Origin: Carboxylicivirga fragile
Lineage (GTDB): Bacteria > Bacteroidota > Bacteroidia > Bacteroidales > Marinilabiliaceae
DNA: 64,000 nt
Reading direction: 5' to 3'
NCBI GenBank assembly: GCA_025499625.1
Contig: JAFMVD010000005.1
Location: 1 to 64,000, forward strand
The stretch's first letter is position 1. Each line of letters opens with the position of its first letter. Below are positions 54,996 through 64,000 of this stretch, piece after piece. The notes below the pieces were generated by a model. It ran no database searches. It had not been told where the DNA came from and saw only the letters and a list, made by a program, of their open reading frames with translations. Made by a program: the position numbers and the translations under genes.

Positions 54996-57737
54996 TTATA
55001 TTCTCAATTTAAGTTCTGCTCCAAAATAGAGGCTTGAAGGCCCACCGATTGTATTAGATTTTCGTTCCAATTGACGACCATATTTATCTGTATAGGATTG
55101 ATAATAGCTGAGTAAACGATTAACATAAAAAGCTACTCGTAAATGTTCGCCAATTTCTTTTGTCATTTTTATATGCATGTCCAGTGAAAGGGGTATTGGA
55201 TCATTATCAAAATAATGATCATTGAATGACAGCATTAAATGTCGTAAGCTTGGATCATCAGCATCCGTTACTTTATAATCATGGATAATTTCGTCACTAT
55301 CCATATAATATAAAGGGTATTCCGATTGCCATTCAATTTTTCGATTATAATACCAAACCGCTTGTGTATCAAGCGTAAATATCATTCGTAATAATGGAAT
55401 GTGAGTATCAAATCTGAAGTTGGTATTAAACTGTTCCTTTTTATAATTTGTAGCACCATAATATCCAACATATGGATACTCCTCATTGAATAATACCACA
55501 TTAGGATGATCTGTATCTATAACCTTACTTGAGTAATAGGTTTTAAACCAAGCACCAATCAAGCTTATCTGTGTGTATAAAGTATTAATTTTAGGAAATG
55601 ACATGGAATATTCAATGCCTTTCTTGTCTACAATACTACCATTGGTATAGTTAGTTATACCATCAAATGTTTTTTTCGCATTGTAATCAAATTGATTTAG
55701 GGTCGGTGGAGCTGTTAATCCTTCTGATGATAATGATGATGGATTGTAACGGTTGTAAGTTAGTGAGCGATATACCCTTTCTGAGGTAAAGCCAGTATCC
55801 ATGTATTCATGAAAAAGTGTAGTATTAAGATTAAACCCATTCCAGTTAACTCCCAATGATAGTTCCTTTTTCTCATTTCGAGATGCTTCTAACAAATGGT
55901 TGACAGGCTTATCAATAAAGGTTCTCGTGTAAATTGTTCTTAAATCAGGATTTTGTGAGAAATAATTTAGTTCAATAATATCAGAATAAACATCGTGAGG
56001 ATAGAGGTGATACGTAATAGGTAACTTAGTATGTACACCGTATCCAAAACCTAACCATAATTGTACATTGGATTGTCCGGATTTAATAGCAGGCAGATTT
56101 ATCCGAGCATTAATACGCGGATCGAGATACACTTTATTACTTAAAGTATAAGCAGCATCAATACCTAAAAGCTGTGAACTTCTTAGTCCAATCTTTGTAT
56201 TAAAAGAATAATTTCCAAGCTTAAAACTGATATCATCTTCAATAAAAACGAAGAATTTTGTTAAAGCTGGAATATCATTAAAATTTCTAGGACGACTTGA
56301 TTTAGTGCTACTTGATAAAGGGCGAGTAACATCATATATTTCTCCCTGTCCACTATTTTTAACGGATGAAACATTCGTCCCGATTAATAACTTATGGTGA
56401 GTACTACTTAATTTAAAAGCTTTATCTAAGTTTAGATTTGCATAGATATCTTGCGGTTTGCCATCAATTTTAATGTAAGCCTGATATTGAGAAGGTAGAT
56501 AAACAGCCTTATGAACACCTTCATTAACACTTATTGGTTGTGGCAAAGGTCCATTTACAGAAATGAATTTACTACGTTCAAGAACATCACGTGTTATTGC
56601 ATAAGATACATCAAAACTTAGCTTATCGATCACCTTGCTCTGAATGTAATAATCAGCGTTAAATGATGCATTTATTTTTTGATAATCAGCAGTATAATAA
56701 TCCTCTTTTCCATTATTTAATTCGGGATCAGATTTTTCACTGTCAATAGTTTTTATATACCTTAGATTAAGCTTTGTAATTAAATTTTTACCATAAATTT
56801 TAAATTGTTTTTTATAACGAAGAGATGACGTAATACGTTGATAGTTATTAAGTGGATTGCGTGGATCACTGGTATAATCGAGGTAATCAAGTCCTAGATT
56901 AATATATCCTCCTCTATCTGATATTTGCAATCCTTTATTAAGTGAAAATAACTTGTTTTTGATATCCGTTTTAAAACGTCCTACCCATTGCGTTAAACCC
57001 GATTTGGGTGTAATAATGATGGCTCCAGAAGTTAAATCACCATATTTTGCAGAAGGAATTCCAGTAATTACTTCTACCTTTTCAATATCATCAGTACTAA
57101 TTTGGCGTAAATCATGACCTATGCCAACCGTATTATTATCGCTTATATCATTATCACTGTGGAAGGAGCGTTGAAGGTTTCCGTCATTGTTTTGTGGGAT
57201 TTTATCAATAATAATATTAACACCCATAGAGGTGTTATTGTCTGAACCTACTTGTCGTAAGCTAATTTTATTGGGACTACTCATATTCGGATCTTGTGTT
57301 AATCCTCCGGGTAGTAATTGTAATACTTCAGTTAACGATGAGGGTTGAATATGTTGTAAGGCCGTTTGATCAATTAATGAAGATGAACTAATCTGTGCAT
57401 TGGTTTTAGCGATTACGTTAATATCAGGCAATGCTAAAGTTTGTCGTGGTAATTTTATAATAATTGGGGCAGTAGGAATTTTTATAAGCGTATCCATCGA
57501 TTGGTACGATAAACATCTGATAGTAATACGCACCTCATTAACTTGTGGTATTGCTAAACTAAATTGACCTTTTAAATCAGTGATACACCCTAATGATTCG
57601 TTGTTTAAAACAACACTACAATATGGGATTGCTTGTTTTGTCTGTGCATCTAAGACAATTCCTTCAACTGATAATTGTGCATTAGTATAAAAATGTAACA
57701 TTGCTATAGCAATAATTACATATCCTTTTTTCTTCAT
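54996..57737 (-). CDS. TonB-dependent receptor with carboxypeptidase-like N-domain
   Basis: The 913-residue protein has a signal peptide ending in TNAQ. A carboxypeptidase-D-like regulatory domain (about 22-105) is followed by a plug (LTEVLQLLPGGLTQ ... DDIEKVEVITGIPSAKYGDLTSGAIIITPKSG) and a barrel ending LKLRI. There is no STN domain and no adjacent sigma factor, so it is not a surface-signalling receptor. It heads an eight-gene operon with a recognisable promoter. No SusD partner, hence a small ligand or metal complex is more likely than a glycan. Confidence 0.92.
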   Translation of the reverse strand: MKKKGYVIIAIAMLHFYTNAQLSVEGIVLDAQTKQAIPYCSVVLNNESLGCITDLKGQFSLAIPQVNEVRITIRCLSYQSMDTLIKIPTAPIIIKLPRQTLALPDINVIAKTNAQISSSSLIDQTALQHIQPSSLTEVLQLLPGGLTQDPNMSSPNKISLRQVGSDNNTSMGVNIIIDKIPQNNDGNLQRSFHSDNDISDNNTVGIGHDLRQISTDDIEKVEVITGIPSAKYGDLTSGAIIITPKSGLTQWVGRFKTDIKNKLFSLNKGLQISDRGGYINLGLDYLDYTSDPRNPLNNYQRITSSLRYKKQFKIYGKNLITKLNLRYIKTIDSEKSDPELNNGKEDYYTADYQKINASFNADYYIQSKVIDKLSFDVSYAITRDVLERSKFISVNGPLPQPISVNEGVHKAVYLPSQYQAYIKIDGKPQDIYANLNLDKAFKLSSTHHKLLIGTNVSSVKNSGQGEIYDVTRPLSSSTKSSRPRNFNDIPALTKFFVFIEDDISFKLGNYSFNTKIGLRSSQLLGIDAAYTLSNKVYLDPRINARINLPAIKSGQSNVQLWLGFGYGVHTKLPITYHLYPHDVYSDIIELNYFSQNPDLRTIYTRTFIDKPVNHLLEASRNEKKELSLGVNWNGFNLNTTLFHEYMDTGFTSERVYRSLTYNRYNPSSLSSEGLTAPPTLNQFDYNAKKTFDGITNYTNGSIVDKKGIEYSMSFPKINTLYTQISLIGAWFKTYYSSKVIDTDHPNVVLFNEEYPYVGYYGATNYKKEQFNTNFRFDTHIPLLRMIFTLDTQAVWYYNRKIEWQSEYPLYYMDSDEIIHDYKVTDADDPSLRHLMLSFNDHYFDNDPIPLSLDMHIKMTKEIGEHLRVAFYVNRLLSYYQSYTDKYGRQLERKSNTIGGPSSLYFGAELKLRI

Positions 57738-57759
57738 TCAGATGTCGATTAGTCGAGCA

Positions 57760-57790
57760 CAAATTTACTTTGCGCCAATTGTCCAATCAA
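57760..57790 (-). promoter_or_regulatory. promoter of the eight-gene TonB/ABC operon
   Basis: On the minus strand TTGA (57787-57790), a 19-base spacer and TAAATTTG (57760-57767) match the -33/-7 pattern, with the ATG 22 bases past the -7 box. Confidence 0.7.
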
Positions 57791-58380
57791 TCATCATATT
57801 TAGGTAATTATTATAGGTAGTTATTTGATAAAATCTACCATTATCTTTCGTTTGACCACACAAAAAAATCAATAGTTCCTTCGTGTTTAATTACTTAGTA
57901 TATTATTTAAACAAAAAGATGGGAGTAATTATTTATGGGGATGCGTATTGTTTCAAGCGGGAAAGGGAATAAAACAATTGTACCCCAATTTCAATAAGAA
58001 TTGAGGTACTAAAATTTAAAAAAATCTAATCAGTTTAATAAATTACAAGTAGCGAAATAATCGATAGAAGAAAAATCTGAAGAATTAAAAAACGAACTGG
58101 TATTTCAATATTTCTAATACTACCTTTCAGGGAATTCATTAAAGCAATTCTCATAATACATTAATTTTTAATAGGTGATAAAACCTTAATTATTAATACT
58201 CAAATACTATTCCCGATCAATAAACTTAGACGTAAGTGTTTATTAAAGGTTGCTTTATTTCTTAAAAAAATCTCAATATTTTAAGAAATAGAATATTGGC
58301 AATACATCTTATTAAAAATAACCTACTGAATTTCATACACTTATTTCAAGTGATAAAAAATAATTTAATATTTAATTCCT
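57791..58380. other. AT-rich spacer between divergent operons
   Basis: No coding frame of note. A hairpin at 57980-58009 (GTACC-c-CAATT pairing with AATTG-a-GGTAC) stands out but has no T-run on the plus strand. The rest is very AT-rich, with no repeat or RNA gene I can recognise. Confidence 0.5.
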
Positions 58381-58384
58381 GAAC

Positions 58385-58418
58385 TTTTTTGTTTTAAGAC
58401 TAAATAATCTTTTATTTG
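58385..58418 (+). promoter_or_regulatory. candidate promoter of the met leader and metY
   Basis: TTTTTTG (58385-58391) could be the -33 box and TTTATTTG (58411-58418) a -7 box with TTTG preserved; the spacing is about 19. The leader-peptide ATG is only 10 bases downstream, so the transcript would have a very short 5' end. Confidence 0.35.
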
Positions 58419-58427
58419 TTGTCGTAT

Positions 58428-58532
58428 ATGAAACAAACAGTTACTCATATAATTTCTACCAAAATCGATCGCATTCAGCAATCGAACAGTTCATCGTGGA
58501 ACATGATGATGTGTATGATGATGACAAGATAA
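58428..58532 (+). CDS. methionine-rich leader peptide (34 residues)
   Basis: The open frame starts MKQTVTHIIST, runs through a hydrophilic stretch and ends NMMMCMMMTR before TAA (58530-58532). Six methionine codons and one cysteine codon fall in the last nine sense codons. Its stop lies 112 bases before the methionine gene metY. This is the pattern of attenuation leader peptides such as those for His, Thr or Leu operons, with ribosome stalling at Met codons when charged tRNA-Met is scarce. Confidence 0.8.
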   Translation: MKQTVTHIISTKIDRIQQSNSSSWNMMMCMMMTR

Positions 58533-58602
58533 TTGTCACAACGCATCGTATCTGAAAATCAAACAAATTTCAAAACAAACAGACCGGTGCGTAAGCAACG
58601 GT
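58522..58602 (+). promoter_or_regulatory. putative methionine attenuator with alternative helices
   Basis: Hairpin ACCG-g-TGC-GTAA-GCA-a-CGGT (58583-58602) has a GNRA-type loop and is followed by AGATTTTGATT, a weak T-rich tail. Alternatively, ACGCATCG (58541-58548), starting 8 bases after the leader stop codon, pairs with CGGTGCGT (58585-58592): eight pairs including one G-U. The two cannot coexist. A third hairpin, TGACAA/TTGTCA (58522-58538), spans the leader stop. A ribosome stalled at the Met codons would free 58541-58548 and prevent the terminator-like hairpin. Confidence 0.6.
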
Positions 58603-58632
58603 AGATTTTGATTGTAAGAACATTAACCATAA

Positions 58633-59940
<1,308 letters not shown>

Positions 59941-60014
59941 AAGTTTTATTCTTACAGATAATGGGTTATTATTGAATTATAACATGTTATTAATTAAAAC
60001 TTTATATTAAAATC

Positions 60015-60070
60015 ACCCCTCCAACCTCCCCTAAAGAGGGAGGCTAAGTCCCCTTCAGGGGATTTGGGGT
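60015..60070. repeat. REP-like element forming a three-way junction
   Basis: ACCCC (60015-60019) pairs with GGGGT (60066-60070). It encloses two hairpins: CCTCCC/GGGAGG (60025-60043) and CCCCT/AGGGG (60050-60061). Its GC-rich content contrasts with the surroundings. From memory, similar intergenic palindromes recur in many Bacteroidota genomes, so this is probably one copy of a dispersed family. Confidence 0.7.
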
Positions 60071-60094
60071 ATTTTTAAAACAATTAATTCGCTT

Positions 60095-60102
60095 TACTTT
60101 TG
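60095..60102 (+). promoter_or_regulatory. hom -7 promoter box
   Basis: TACTTTTG matches TAnnTTTG exactly, 33 bases before the hom ATG. The -33 region is T-rich without a clear TTTG. hom may therefore be transcribed separately from metY. Confidence 0.6.
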
Positions 60103-60135
60103 CAGACAGAGCATGAACCACAATAAACTTTAACC

Positions 60136-61332
60136 ATGAAACAAAAATTAAACATCGGATTATTTGGATTCGGCGTAGTTGGACAAGGATTATATGAAGT
60201 ATTACAAACCAGTCCTTCGTTTGATGCTGAAATTTCTAAAATTTGTGTTAAGAACAAGAAAGAAAGAAGTTTAGCAGACCATTTCTTTTGTTACGAAGCC
60301 GATGAAATATTAAACGATGATTCAATTAATACAGTTGTTGAATTAATTGATAATGCAGATGAAGCCTATCACATTGTAAAAAAAGCACTTCAAAAAGGTA
60401 AACATGTTGTTTCGGCTAATAAAAAAATGTTAGCTGAAAACATGCCAGAAATGCTTCAATTACAAAAAGAAAATAAGGTTTCTTTATTGTACGAAGCATC
60501 CGCTTGTGGAAGTATTCCTATCATACGTAACCTTGAAGAATATTACGACAATGATCTGTTATTATCGGTAACAGGTATTTTAAATGGATCATCAAACTAC
60601 ATTCTATCTAAAATATTTGATCATAACCAATCGTACCAAAGTGCGTTAAAAGATGCACAGGATTTAGGTTTTGCCGAAAGTGATCCTTCGTTTGATGTTG
60701 AGGGATACGATTCACTATTTAAGCTTATTATCTTAACCTTACATAGTTTTGGAACTGTAATTGATCCGAAGGATGTATTAACCTATGGTATTTCAAATAT
60801 CTCAGATTTTGATATTCAATACGCTCGAGAAAAAGATTATAAAATAAAGCTTGTGGCCCAAGTTGAACGTCTTCAGGACAAGAATATTTCTTTATTTGTT
60901 CTACCGCGTTTCGTAAGAAAAGACAAATACATTTATAGCGTTGAAGACGAATTTAACGGTGTTGTAATTAAAGGAAAAGCCTACGACAAACAATTTATGT
61001 TTGGTAAAGGGGCAGGAGCGCATCCAACCGGATCAGCTGTATTATCAGATATTACCGCTTTGGCTCACAACTATGCATATGAGTATAAAAAATTGAACTA
61101 TTCAGGTGGTTTTAACTATTCAAAAGAAAAAGCCATTGAATTATATGTGAGGTATAAAAATTCAGATGATTTGAAACATTTCAATTTTGAATCAATTTCA
61201 GAAGAATATACTGGGCCAGATAATTCTTATAAAATAGGACTGATAAAAATTTCAGAATTGCTTAAAATCAATTCAAAACTTCGTGAACTAGATATATTTA
61301 TCGCAATTACAGGAAGAACTTTGAATTACTAG
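60136..61332 (+). CDS. hom: homoserine dehydrogenase
   Basis: The 398-residue NAD(P)-dependent enzyme reduces aspartate semialdehyde to homoserine. The nucleotide motif GLFGFGVVGQGL is followed by catalytic SANKKMLAE, the substrate-site GILNGSSNYIL and DPSFDVEGYD. No aspartokinase domain is fused and no clear ACT domain is present. With metY it covers two steps towards homocysteine; the acyltransferase MetX that should act between them is not in this window. Confidence 0.95.
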   Translation: MKQKLNIGLFGFGVVGQGLYEVLQTSPSFDAEISKICVKNKKERSLADHFFCYEADEILNDDSINTVVELIDNADEAYHIVKKALQKGKHVVSANKKMLAENMPEMLQLQKENKVSLLYEASACGSIPIIRNLEEYYDNDLLLSVTGILNGSSNYILSKIFDHNQSYQSALKDAQDLGFAESDPSFDVEGYDSLFKLIILTLHSFGTVIDPKDVLTYGISNISDFDIQYAREKDYKIKLVAQVERLQDKNISLFVLPRFVRKDKYIYSVEDEFNGVVIKGKAYDKQFMFGKGAGAHPTGSAVLSDITALAHNYAYEYKKLNYSGGFNYSKEKAIELYVRYKNSDDLKHFNFESISEEYTGPDNSYKIGLIKISELLKINSKLRELDIFIAITGRTLNY

Positions 61333-61358
61333 AATATTTGATGATAAATTATTGAATG

Positions 61359-61389
61359 AGCTTGTGGATTTATTTCTGCAAGCTTATTT
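61359..61389 (+). terminator. terminator between hom and the efflux gene
   Basis: AGCTTG (61359-61364) pairs with CAAGCT (61379-61384), followed by TATTTTT. It lies between convergent genes, 26 bases past the hom stop and at the 3' end of the efflux gene. Confidence 0.65.
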
Positions 61390-62241
61390 TTATATGGCAT
61401 CAATATGAACCGTTGCCTCAATATTGCATCGCTCCTTAATAATGTTTTCATACTTGGTAGCAATAATATGGCCTTTATCCAAACTAAAACTTCCGGGTAA
61501 ATTAATATGAAATGTTAGTTCGGTATGATTACCGTATTGATGCACTAAAAAATGATGGGGCTGAATATCTTCGTCACTTACTTCCGCAGAAAATCCAATT
61601 ATTTCTTCCTTTAAATCCTCATCAATAGCCTCGCCTAATAATATACTAATGTTCTCTTTTAGTATAGAATAAGTTGTATAAAACAGCAATAAAGAAACAA
61701 TAATACCTAAGACACCATCTATCCACCAAAAATAATTACCAATAAATATTCCTATCAATATAATAACAGACGAAATAGCATCGGAGCGATGATGCCATCC
61801 ATCAGCAACCATTGATTTTGAGTTCGTTTTCTTACCAATAAATATAGAATACTGAGCCATAATTTCTTTCACAATAGCAGAAATAACTGTAACAACTATA
61901 GCCAAAGTACCAAACTGAACCTCTTCGTGAGCACGAAGTTTAACAATGGACTCAACTAAGAAGTTAAAACCAATTACAGCTAACAAAATACCTACTACTA
62001 AAGAAGATACTAATTCTGCGCGGCCATGTCCATAAGGGTGATTATTATCTGCAGGTTTAGCTGATAATTTTAAACCAATTAAAACAGCTACGGATGAGAT
62101 ACTGTCGCTTAATGTATGCCAGGCATCAGCTATTATAGCGATTGAACCACTAACGATGCCAGCCCATAGTTTTATAGCAAATAAAGCAACATTAAGAATT
62201 ATTGATACATAAGTTGCTAGTATACCAGTTTTGTTACTCAT
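61390..62241 (-). CDS. cation diffusion facilitator family transporter
   Basis: The 283-residue protein has six membrane helices, zinc-site HTLSD (His42, Asp46) and the second HHRSD, then a cytosolic C-terminal domain (about 205-283). It exports divalent metals such as zinc, iron or manganese in exchange for protons. Its start overlaps the hemW stop by one base, so the two are co-transcribed. Confidence 0.93.
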   Translation of the reverse strand: MSNKTGILATYVSIILNVALFAIKLWAGIVSGSIAIIADAWHTLSDSISSVAVLIGLKLSAKPADNNHPYGHGRAELVSSLVVGILLAVIGFNFLVESIVKLRAHEEVQFGTLAIVVTVISAIVKEIMAQYSIFIGKKTNSKSMVADGWHHRSDAISSVIILIGIFIGNYFWWIDGVLGIIVSLLLFYTTYSILKENISILLGEAIDEDLKEEIIGFSAEVSDEDIQPHHFLVHQYGNHTELTFHINLPGSFSLDKGHIIATKYENIIKERCNIEATVHIDAI

Positions 62242-63371
62242 TATTCATCAATATAGAAGAAATCTGATATTATACGATCGGTGATAAACCGTTTCGATTT
62301 TGGAACCCGATAATACACATCATCTTTTTCAATGTTTCCTAGTTTAATTTGTTGAACTAATTCTTGTTCAAAAAAGCTTTTAATATCGTTATTAACACGC
62401 TTAATAAAATCCGAATTAAATCCTTTTAAAGTACGTAAACCAAGCATTATCCGTTCATTGTATATATCTGTGTCGGATAAAAGCTCTTCGTCCCAATACT
62501 TTTGTTTACCTTTTAGCTGTTCGTTATACTTTGATAAATGGCTAATATTCCACTTTCGCTTTTTCCCATCAAATGAATGAGCTGATGGGCCTAATCCTAA
62601 ATACTTTTTACCCGTCCAATAATTACTATTGTGTTGAGATATTAGCTTACCATAGGCAAAATTTGATATCTCGTAATTACTGAATCCAGCTTCTTCAAGT
62701 TTACTAACCAAGTATTCAAACTGTTGTTCACTATCTTCTTCATTAATTTCCGTCAGTTTGCCTTTTTTAAGTAAATCGTAGTAAGGTGTTCCTTTTTCAA
62801 TGGTTAAATGATAAGCAGAAATATGCTCAACTTTTAAGTCTAAGGCCATTTTTACATTTTTTTTCCACTCATCAAATGTCATGTATGGCAAGCCATAAAT
62901 CAGATCTATACTAATATTATTGATACCTGATTTTTTAGCGATTTCAACTGCATTAATGGCTTGTTTGGCATTATGGCGTCGATTCATTTTACGCAAATGC
63001 GCATCAAAAAAACTTTGAATACCCATGCTAAGGCGATTAACACCTAGTTCAATCAAACCTTGAATATATGCTTCAGATACATCATCGGGATTGACTTCCA
63101 TTGTAATCTCATCCAGTTCCGATAAATTTACGAAATCAGATAAACAATTAAATATACTTTGCAGTTCTTGTAAGGAAAGAACAGACGGAGTTCCTCCACC
63201 AAAATACAATGTGGATATTTGATTATCTTTAAAAAATGAAGCATTTAAGATAATTTCATCACAAATTGCTTCTAAAAAATCGCTTTTTAAAGTCTGATCT
63301 GTAGTTTTGTAAAAATCGCAATATGAACAACGCGAATAACAAAATGGAATATGTATGTAAATGCCCGCCAT
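62241..63371 (-). CDS. hemW: radical SAM heme chaperone HemW
   Basis: The 376-residue radical-SAM protein has the cluster motif CYSRCSYC (Cys11, 15, 18), with YFGGGTPS and MGIQSF as in HemW and HemN relatives. It was long called coproporphyrinogen oxidase, but this shorter form, lacking the extra N-terminal part of HemN, is a heme chaperone. The C-terminal HemN domain is complete. Immediately upstream lies a parS site. Confidence 0.93.
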   Translation of the reverse strand: MAGIYIHIPFCYSRCSYCDFYKTTDQTLKSDFLEAICDEIILNASFFKDNQISTLYFGGGTPSVLSLQELQSIFNCLSDFVNLSELDEITMEVNPDDVSEAYIQGLIELGVNRLSMGIQSFFDAHLRKMNRRHNAKQAINAVEIAKKSGINNISIDLIYGLPYMTFDEWKKNVKMALDLKVEHISAYHLTIEKGTPYYDLLKKGKLTEINEEDSEQQFEYLVSKLEEAGFSNYEISNFAYGKLISQHNSNYWTGKKYLGLGPSAHSFDGKKRKWNISHLSKYNEQLKGKQKYWDEELLSDTDIYNERIMLGLRTLKGFNSDFIKRVNNDIKSFFEQELVQQIKLGNIEKDDVYYRVPKSKRFITDRIISDFFYIDE

Positions 63372-63380
63372 TACTGGAAT

Positions 63381-63396
63381 TGTTTCACGTGAAACA
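63381..63396. other. parS: parS chromosome-partitioning site
   Basis: TGTTTCACGTGAAACA is a perfect 16-base palindrome and matches the chromosomal parS consensus TGTTnCACGTGAAACA bound by ParB. It lies 10 bases upstream of hemW. A chance exact match in 64 kb is very unlikely. parS sites cluster near the replication origin. Confidence 0.9.
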
Positions 63397-63423
63397 CTGT
63401 GTAGTAATGCTTTATTAACAGGT

Positions 63424-63464
63424 TTATCAACATTTTTTCAACAGTATTATATAGTTTATCAACA
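63424..63464 (+). other. three phased DnaA-box-like repeats
   Basis: TTATCAACA at 63424-63432, TTTTCAACA at 63435-63443 and TTATCAACA at 63456-63464 are in one orientation with start spacings of 11 and 21 bases, about one and two helical turns. TTATCAACA differs from the DnaA box TTATCCACA at one base. The spacer is AT-rich. Confidence 0.45.
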
Positions 63465-63477
63465 GTAAAAACCAAAA

Positions 63478-63894
63478 ATGGCAAGAATAATTAGATATCA
63501 TAAAACCCTATGCATTTTATTAGCTGTTACTATTTTAAGTTTAATGGATACCAGTAGAATTGAACCCGGTAATATAGTTACTATACCACATTTCGATAAA
63601 ATTGTTCATTTCATAATGTATTTCACCCTCGCTTTTACACTAATGTTTGAATATTATCTACATCACAAGTATAAAATAACTAAAGGAATACAAGTACTTA
63701 TCTTGCCTCTTATTTGGGGTGCAATAATGGAATTAGCTCAGCTATTATTAACAGATTATCGTGGAGCTGAATGGAAAGACATGCTTGCAAATACAGTCGG
63801 TATTATTTTAGCTTACTTCACTGTAAAACAGCTTAAAGACAATAGAATACTTGTTACATTAATACTGTTTCCATTTTTCAAAAAACCACTATAA
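63478..63894 (+). CDS. VanZ-like membrane protein
   Basis: The 138-residue protein has four or so membrane helices. FDKIVHFIMYFTLAF and the C-terminal ELAQLLLTDYRGAEWKDMLANTVG are typical of VanZ-like proteins. These include a teicoplanin-resistance protein, but most members have no known role. The ATG follows the DnaA-box-like repeats by 13 bases. Confidence 0.85.
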   Translation: MARIIRYHKTLCILLAVTILSLMDTSRIEPGNIVTIPHFDKIVHFIMYFTLAFTLMFEYYLHHKYKITKGIQVLILPLIWGAIMELAQLLLTDYRGAEWKDMLANTVGIILAYFTVKQLKDNRILVTLILFPFFKKPL

Positions 63895-64000
63895 TTTTAT
63901 GTAGTGACTCTTATCTTCCATATTGGTCATAATTTTTGAAATTGACTCTGTTTTGAAAAATTCAGTCATTTGTTTTCGTATAGAGCTATACTGATCATGC
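63889..64000 (-). CDS. 3' end of a gene running in from the right edge
   Basis: The minus-strand frame is open from the window edge and ends TNMEDKSHYIKL, with the TAG stop at 63889-63891 overlapping the VanZ-like stop region. It reads as a hydrophilic tail of a cytosolic protein. The family cannot be identified from 36 residues. Confidence 0.5.
   Translation of the reverse strand, partial: HDQYSSIRKQMTEFFKTESISKIMTNMEDKSHYIKL

Noticed and set aside
57980-58009. GTACC/GGTAC hairpin as a riboswitch or terminator
   Set aside because: It lacks a T-run on the plus strand, is far from either operon start and matches no riboswitch core I know.
58522-58538. TGACAA/TTGTCA hairpin as a stand-alone terminator
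   Set aside because: It overlaps the leader stop codon and has no T-run; a pause hairpin within the attenuator is more likely.

Overview
This AT-rich window looks like chromosome from a member of the Bacteroidota, probably a marine or sediment anaerobe of the class Bacteroidia. The evidence is family content (ECF sigma/FecR/TonB-receptor triads, DUF4876-DUF6850-DUF4857 proteins, HU-SPOR protein, KASIII-like protein next to LpxH), Bacteroidota-type promoters (TAnnTTTG at -7, TTTG/TTG near -33), few Shine-Dalgarno sites and many lipoproteins. There is no sign of a prophage, CRISPR array, rRNA or tRNA. Family names come from reading the proteins, not from a database search.

Layout. 0-4.4 kb: an M16 metalloprotease lipoprotein, then a MarR regulator overlapping a WG-repeat lipoprotein. 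4.4-7.5 kb: a divergent three-gene operon that reads as a complete respiratory reductive dehalogenase module: Tat-exported RdhA with two 4Fe-4S motifs, the small membrane anchor RdhB, and the FMN/Fe-S membrane protein RdhC. Two dyads sharing AATTAGT lie between marR and rdhA. 7.9-13.7 kb: housekeeping genes recJ, lipB, lipA and an M3 peptidase. 13.9-18.9 kb: a lipoprotein, then an ECF sigma/FecR/TonB-receptor set. 19.4-24.5 kb: a second ECF/FecR set whose outer partner has STN and carboxypeptidase-like domains but no clear barrel, followed by an ABC exporter and a thioredoxin. 24.7-30.2 kb: a sensor kinase, a LuxR-type regulator, a lone receiver, an outer-membrane protein and a chemoreceptor. 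30.3-46.3 kb: mixed metabolism and envelope genes, including an acyl-CoA ligase, two TlpA-like lipoproteins without their cysteines, LpxH, a KASIII homologue, a glycosyltransferase, two flippase-like membrane proteins, KsgA and MgtE. 46.3-57.8 kb: a Na/Pi symporter and an eight-gene TonB/ABC operon of largely unknown function. 58.4-61.3 kb: methionine genes metY and hom. 61.4-64 kb: a cation efflux protein, HemW, a perfect parS site, DnaA-box-like repeats and a VanZ-like protein.

Three observations stand out. (1) The rdhABC operon with its own MarR regulator suggests organohalide reduction in a phylum not usually linked to it. (2) Upstream of metY lies an unannotated 34-residue leader peptide ending in a Met-Met-Met-Cys-Met-Met-Met run, followed by two mutually exclusive RNA helices: the layout of a ribosome-mediated methionine attenuator. 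(3) A perfect 16-bp parS site plus three helically phased TTNTCAACA repeats upstream of hemW suggests that this end of the window lies in the origin-proximal domain.
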